From Vulcanimicrobiia bacterium (GTDB lineage: Bacteria > Eremiobacterota > Eremiobacteria > Baltobacterales > Baltobacteraceae), in assembly GCA_024281135.1 (NCBI GenBank), contig JAMXLG010000379.1, positions 1 to 8,291 of the forward strand: a DNA stretch of 8,291 nt, written 5' to 3'. The notes beneath the pieces are model-generated. The model did not search any database. It was given only the letters and a program-made list of their open reading frames with translations, and was not told the DNA's origin. Positions 5,265 to 8,291 of this stretch are shown here, piece after piece. How positions within the stretch are numbered: the first letter of the stretch is position 1; every line of letters begins with the position of its first letter. The translations under genes and the position numbers were made by a program.

Positions 5265-6439
5265 CCGCGTCCGTTGAAACAATCGACACTCCCCTTGCAC
5301 TCGAGACCCTCTGCGGGCGAGTGCGTCAAGCGCCGCGCGTCGCGCTCGATACGGAATTTCATACGGAACGCACGTACGCACCGAGGCTGATGGTTGTGCA
5401 GCTAGCATTCGACGAGGGCGCGGTGATCGTCGATCCGCTTGCCGTACCCGACCTGCGTCCGCTCATCGACGCGCTCTCGGATACGATCGTGGTCGGTCAC
5501 GCCCTGACGTCGGATCTCAAAATTTTCGCCGAGCGATTCGATGCGGTGCCTCCAAGCGTCTTCGATTGTCAAGTTGCAGGCTCGTTTTTAGGCTACGGCA
5601 TGCAAGTGTCGCTCGCCGATCTCGTACGCGACGTCGAACATGTGCGTCTTACAAAATCGCAGACGGTGAGCGATTGGTCTTCGCGCCCGTTCAGCGCGCG
5701 GCAAGTGGAGTATCTCGTTGACGACGTCGCGCACTTGCTGCCGATGTACGACAAGCTGACGCGGCGATTAGAAGAGGCGGGGCGCCTGACGTGGGCACTT
5801 GAAGAGTGCGCTGGACTCGGCGACATCGAACGTTATCGTGCAGACGAGCGGCGCGCGTATTTGCGCATTCCGGGCGCGATGCGTATGAACCGGCGCGAAC
5901 TCGGTGTCTTGAACGAACTCGTGAAGTTGCGCGATAGCGTCGCGCGCGACCGTGATCTTCCGCTGAAGTACATTATCGCCGATGACGTCGTCGGCGGTTT
6001 AGCGACGCTTCGTCCGAAGCACGTTGAAGATCTCGAACAACTGCGACGCCTCGACGCGGGAACTCGACGCCAGCTCGGGCGCGCGATCGTCGAAGCAGTT
6101 GAGCGCGGCGAAAAGATTCCCGAAGACGAGCTGCCGAAGCGGCCCGAACGTCCGCTTGGACAAAGCCGCGACACGCTCGCCGCGATGATGGGCGTCGTTG
6201 TGGGTGAGATTGCTCGCTTCAATGACCTGCCTCAGAGCCTGCTCGTGCCGCGCGCGACGCTGGAACGCGTGGCGCGAGAGATTCCGCAAGAGCAAGAGGC
6301 GTTCGATGCGCTGCTCGATCTCTCGCATTGGCGCATGACGCTCGTTTCCGAGCCCTTGTGGCGACTTTTGTCTGGCGAACTGCGCCTCGGCATCGAAGGC
6401 TACGCGCAAGGCGACCCCAAAATACGCTTAACGCCATGA
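5261..6439 (+). CDS. rnd: ribonuclease D
   Basis: This 392-residue cytosolic 3'-to-5' exoribonuclease belongs to the DEDDy family; RNase D trims tRNA and other structured RNA 3' ends. All catalytic motifs are present: Exo I with D30 and E32 (ALDTEFH), Exo II with D85 ([11 protein letters not shown]), and Exo III with Y150 and D154 ([14 protein letters not shown]). The [14 protein letters not shown] segment before Exo III is typical. HRDC-type helical RNA-binding regions follow: the first at about 210-290 ([16 protein letters not shown], then [12 protein letters not shown]), and a second, weaker one to the C terminus, as in E. coli RNase D (375 residues). GTG 5261 is the start because it lies just upstream of the domain and overlaps the preceding TGA as GTGA; the longer open frame to 4970 is a shadow of the TVP38 gene. 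Its own stop overlaps the aconitase start as ATGA. Confidence 0.95.
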   Translation: MTASVETIDTPLALETLCGRVRQAPRVALDTEFHTERTYAPRLMVVQLAFDEGAVIVDPLAVPDLRPLIDALSDTIVVGHALTSDLKIFAERFDAVPPSVFDCQVAGSFLGYGMQVSLADLVRDVEHVRLTKSQTVSDWSSRPFSARQVEYLVDDVAHLLPMYDKLTRRLEEAGRLTWALEECAGLGDIERYRADERRAYLRIPGAMRMNRRELGVLNELVKLRDSVARDRDLPLKYIIADDVVGGLATLRPKHVEDLEQLRRLDAGTRRQLGRAIVEAVERGEKIPEDELPKRPERPLGQSRDTLAAMMGVVVGEIARFNDLPQSLLVPRATLERVAREIPQEQEAFDALLDLSHWRMTLVSEPLWRLLSGELRLGIEGYAQGDPKIRLTP

Positions 6440-8291
6440 ATCAGCACGCGAATAGCTTCAACGCGGTCGACACGCTCGGCGTTGGCGACCGTACGTACAC
6501 GTATTTTCGTCTGGATGCGGTCGAGAAAGCAGGGCTCACGAAGCTCAGCCGCCTCCCGTACAGCCTAAAGATTCTGCTTGAAAACTTGCTTCGTTTCGAA
6601 GACGGACGGTCGGTAACGAAGACGGACATTGAAGCGCTTGCGCGCTGGAGTCCGAAAGGTGTGCCGGAAAAAGAAATCGCGTTTCGGCCGGCGCGCGTGC
6701 TGTTGCAAGATTTTACCGGGGTCCCGTGCGTCGTCGATCTAGCCGCGATGCGCGATGCGATGGCTGCGATGGGCGGCGATCCGAAGAAGATCAATCCGTT
6801 GCAACCCGTCGAACTCGTGATCGATCACTCGGTGCAGATCGATTACTTCGGCAGCAACGACGCGCTGCAGAAAAACGCCGATCTCGAATTCGAGCGCAAC
6901 CGCGAACGGTACGCGTTTTTGAAGTGGGGCCAGTCAGCGCTTGACGGCTTCCGTGCCGTTCCGCCCGACACCGGCATCGTTCATCAAGTCAACATCGAGT
7001 ATCTCGCGCGCGTCATCTTTGGCGCGGGCGGCGCCGGCATCGGGTTCGATGCAAAGAACGCGACCGCATATCCCGATACTGCCGTCGGTACCGATTCGCA
7101 CACGACGATGGTCAACGGTCTGGGCGTACTCGCATGGGGCGTCGGAGGCATCGAGGCGGAAGCGGCGATGCTCGGTCAACCGGTCACGATGCTGATTCCG
7201 GAAGTGATCGGCTTCCGTCTCGAAGGACAGTTGCGCGAAGGCGTTACGGCGACCGACCTCGTGCTGAAGATCACCGAGATGCTGCGTAAGAAGGGCGTCG
7301 TTGGAAAATTCGTCGAGTTCTTCGGCAAAGGCTTGAGCAAACTGCCGGTTGCGGATCGCACTACGATTGGCAATATGTCGCCTGAATTCGGTTCGACGTG
7401 CGCGATCTTCCCGATCGACGATCGCACGCTGGAATATTTGCGCCTCACGGGCCGTTCGAAAGAACACGTTGCGCTCGTCGAATCTTATGCGAAGGCGCAA
7501 GGCATGTTCCGTACCGACGGAACGCCCGATGCGGAATACACCGACGTACTGCATCTCGACCTCGGCGATGTGGAACCGAACGTTGCCGGTCCGCGGCGTC
7601 CGCAGGATCGCGTGAACCTCGGCGACGTCAAATCGTCATTCAACTCGGCAATGCAAGAGTGGATGGCCGCGCGCGAAGGAAAGAACGGCGCGGTATCGCG
7701 ATATCAAAATGAAGGCGGCGGCGGTACGGCAACGATCGCACAGACGGAAAAAGATGTGAGCGACGGCGCAGTCGTCATTGCGGCGATCACGAGCTGCACG
7801 AACACGTCGAATCCGTCGGTGCTCATCGGGGCCGGGCTTCTCGCGCGTAACGCCGTGCAGCGCGGTATGAAGAGCAAGCCGTGGGTTAAGACGTCGCTTG
7901 CGCCGGGCTCGAAAGTCGTCAAGGATTATCTCGCGAAGGCGGGGCTGCAAAACTACCTCGACACGCTCGGCTTCAACATTGTCGGCTACGGTTGCACGAC
8001 GTGCATCGGGAACTCGGGTCCGCTCCCGAGCGATGTGTCGGAAACGGTCGCGGATCAAGACCTGATCGTCGCGGCGGTACTTTCAGGCAATCGCAACTTC
8101 GAAGGCCGCATTCATCCGCAAGTGCGTGCAAACTATCTTGCGTCTCCGCCGCTGGTCGTGGCCTACGCGCTCGCGGGTCGAATGGATATCGATCTCACGC
8201 GCGAGGCTATCGGTCAAGACAGCGACGGAAAACCCGTGTATCTCAAGGATATCTGGCCCAGCAACGAAGAGATTGCGAAGACGGTCACGGC
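6436..8291 (+). CDS. acnA: aconitate hydratase A, 3' partial
   Basis: This is the first 618 residues of aconitase A, the TCA-cycle [4Fe-4S] enzyme converting citrate to isocitrate via cis-aconitate. The frame is open to the window edge; family members are about 890-910 residues, so the C-terminal swivel domain is mostly missing here only because the window ends. Signatures are strong: [14 protein letters not shown] (218-231) followed by [31 protein letters not shown] with cluster ligand Cys454, APGSKVV, and [14 protein letters not shown] with ligands Cys520 and Cys523. The 66-residue spacing between the first two ligands matches E. coli AcnA. The start is ATG 6436, overlapping the RNase D stop (ATGA); the following [12 protein letters not shown] is the usual AcnA N terminus. 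It is the third gene of the TVP38-rnd-acnA unit, and no promoter is visible directly upstream, so readthrough from the operon is expected. Confidence 0.97.
   Translation, partial: MNQHANSFNAVDTLGVGDRTYTYFRLDAVEKAGLTKLSRLPYSLKILLENLLRFEDGRSVTKTDIEALARWSPKGVPEKEIAFRPARVLLQDFTGVPCVVDLAAMRDAMAAMGGDPKKINPLQPVELVIDHSVQIDYFGSNDALQKNADLEFERNRERYAFLKWGQSALDGFRAVPPDTGIVHQVNIEYLARVIFGAGGAGIGFDAKNATAYPDTAVGTDSHTTMVNGLGVLAWGVGGIEAEAAMLGQPVTMLIPEVIGFRLEGQLREGVTATDLVLKITEMLRKKGVVGKFVEFFGKGLSKLPVADRTTIGNMSPEFGSTCAIFPIDDRTLEYLRLTGRSKEHVALVESYAKAQGMFRTDGTPDAEYTDVLHLDLGDVEPNVAGPRRPQDRVNLGDVKSSFNSAMQEWMAAREGKNGAVSRYQNEGGGGTATIAQTEKDVSDGAVVIAAITSCTNTSNPSVLIGAGLLARNAVQRGMKSKPWVKTSLAPGSKVVKDYLAKAGLQNYLDTLGFNIVGYGCTTCIGNSGPLPSDVSETVADQDLIVAAVLSGNRNFEGRIHPQVRANYLASPPLVVAYALAGRMDIDLTREAIGQDSDGKPVYLKDIWPSNEEIAKTVT

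Noticed and set aside
6934..7554. Long minus-strand frames across the aconitase gene, also 7636-8058
   Set aside because: They are antisense shadows of acnA with Arg-rich, repetitive composition typical of reversed GC-rich coding sequence.
1..8291. CRISPR arrays, tRNA or rRNA genes, insertion-sequence ends, toxin-antitoxin or phage-defence modules
   Set aside because: I looked for repeated spacer units, cloverleaf arms with CCA ends, transposase motifs and defence signature motifs on both strands and saw none.

Overview
The window is bacterial chromosomal DNA. It is moderately GC-rich by eye, densely packed, and lacks rRNA, tRNA, insertion sequences, CRISPR repeats or phage genes. Genes were assigned by reading protein motifs, so family calls rest on visible motifs and lineage is only a guess. 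Alternative starts are common: among the starts that could be placed, GTG and TTG outnumber ATG. The mix of a housekeeping operon, orphan secreted proteins and heavy use of four-base start/stop overlaps suits a little-studied soil or environmental phylum. Candidatus Eremiobacterota (WPS-2) is my best guess at low confidence; the sequence does not prove it.

Layout. At 1-855 (+) is the 3' part of a zinc-free MDR-family (quinone oxidoreductase-like) dehydrogenase. Convergent to it, and read leftward, is a two-gene unit: a NUDIX hydrolase of the NUDT19/CoA-diphosphatase type (2460-1804) that overlaps by GTGA a LACTB2-like metallo-beta-lactamase-fold hydrolase (1807-890). A short divergent region (2461-2499) separates it from a rightward series: a small secreted protein resembling DUF5666 (2500-2895), an atypical RpiB/LacA/LacB-type sugar-phosphate isomerase (2923-3357), and an orphan secreted protein (3421-4035). 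The orphan gene's Shine-Dalgarno site lies inside a perfect 7-bp hairpin, and the gene ends at a strong intrinsic terminator (4073-4103).

Beyond the terminator lies a small accessory-looking patch: a leftward VKOR-family membrane protein that keeps CxxC but lacks the usual loop cysteines (4613-4218), with an AT-rich tail. Head-to-head with it, about 15 bp away, starts a rightward three-gene operon. This encodes a TVP38/TMEM64 (DedA superfamily) membrane protein with a histidine-rich tail, ribonuclease D, and aconitase A (cut by the window end). Each junction is a four-base overlap (GTGA, then ATGA), so translational coupling is likely.

Nothing amounts to a clearly new multi-gene system. The best leads are the Shine-Dalgarno-sequestering hairpin before the orphan secreted protein, the RpiB homologue without its usual catalytic histidine, the cysteine-poor VKOR, and the coupling of RNase D to aconitase.
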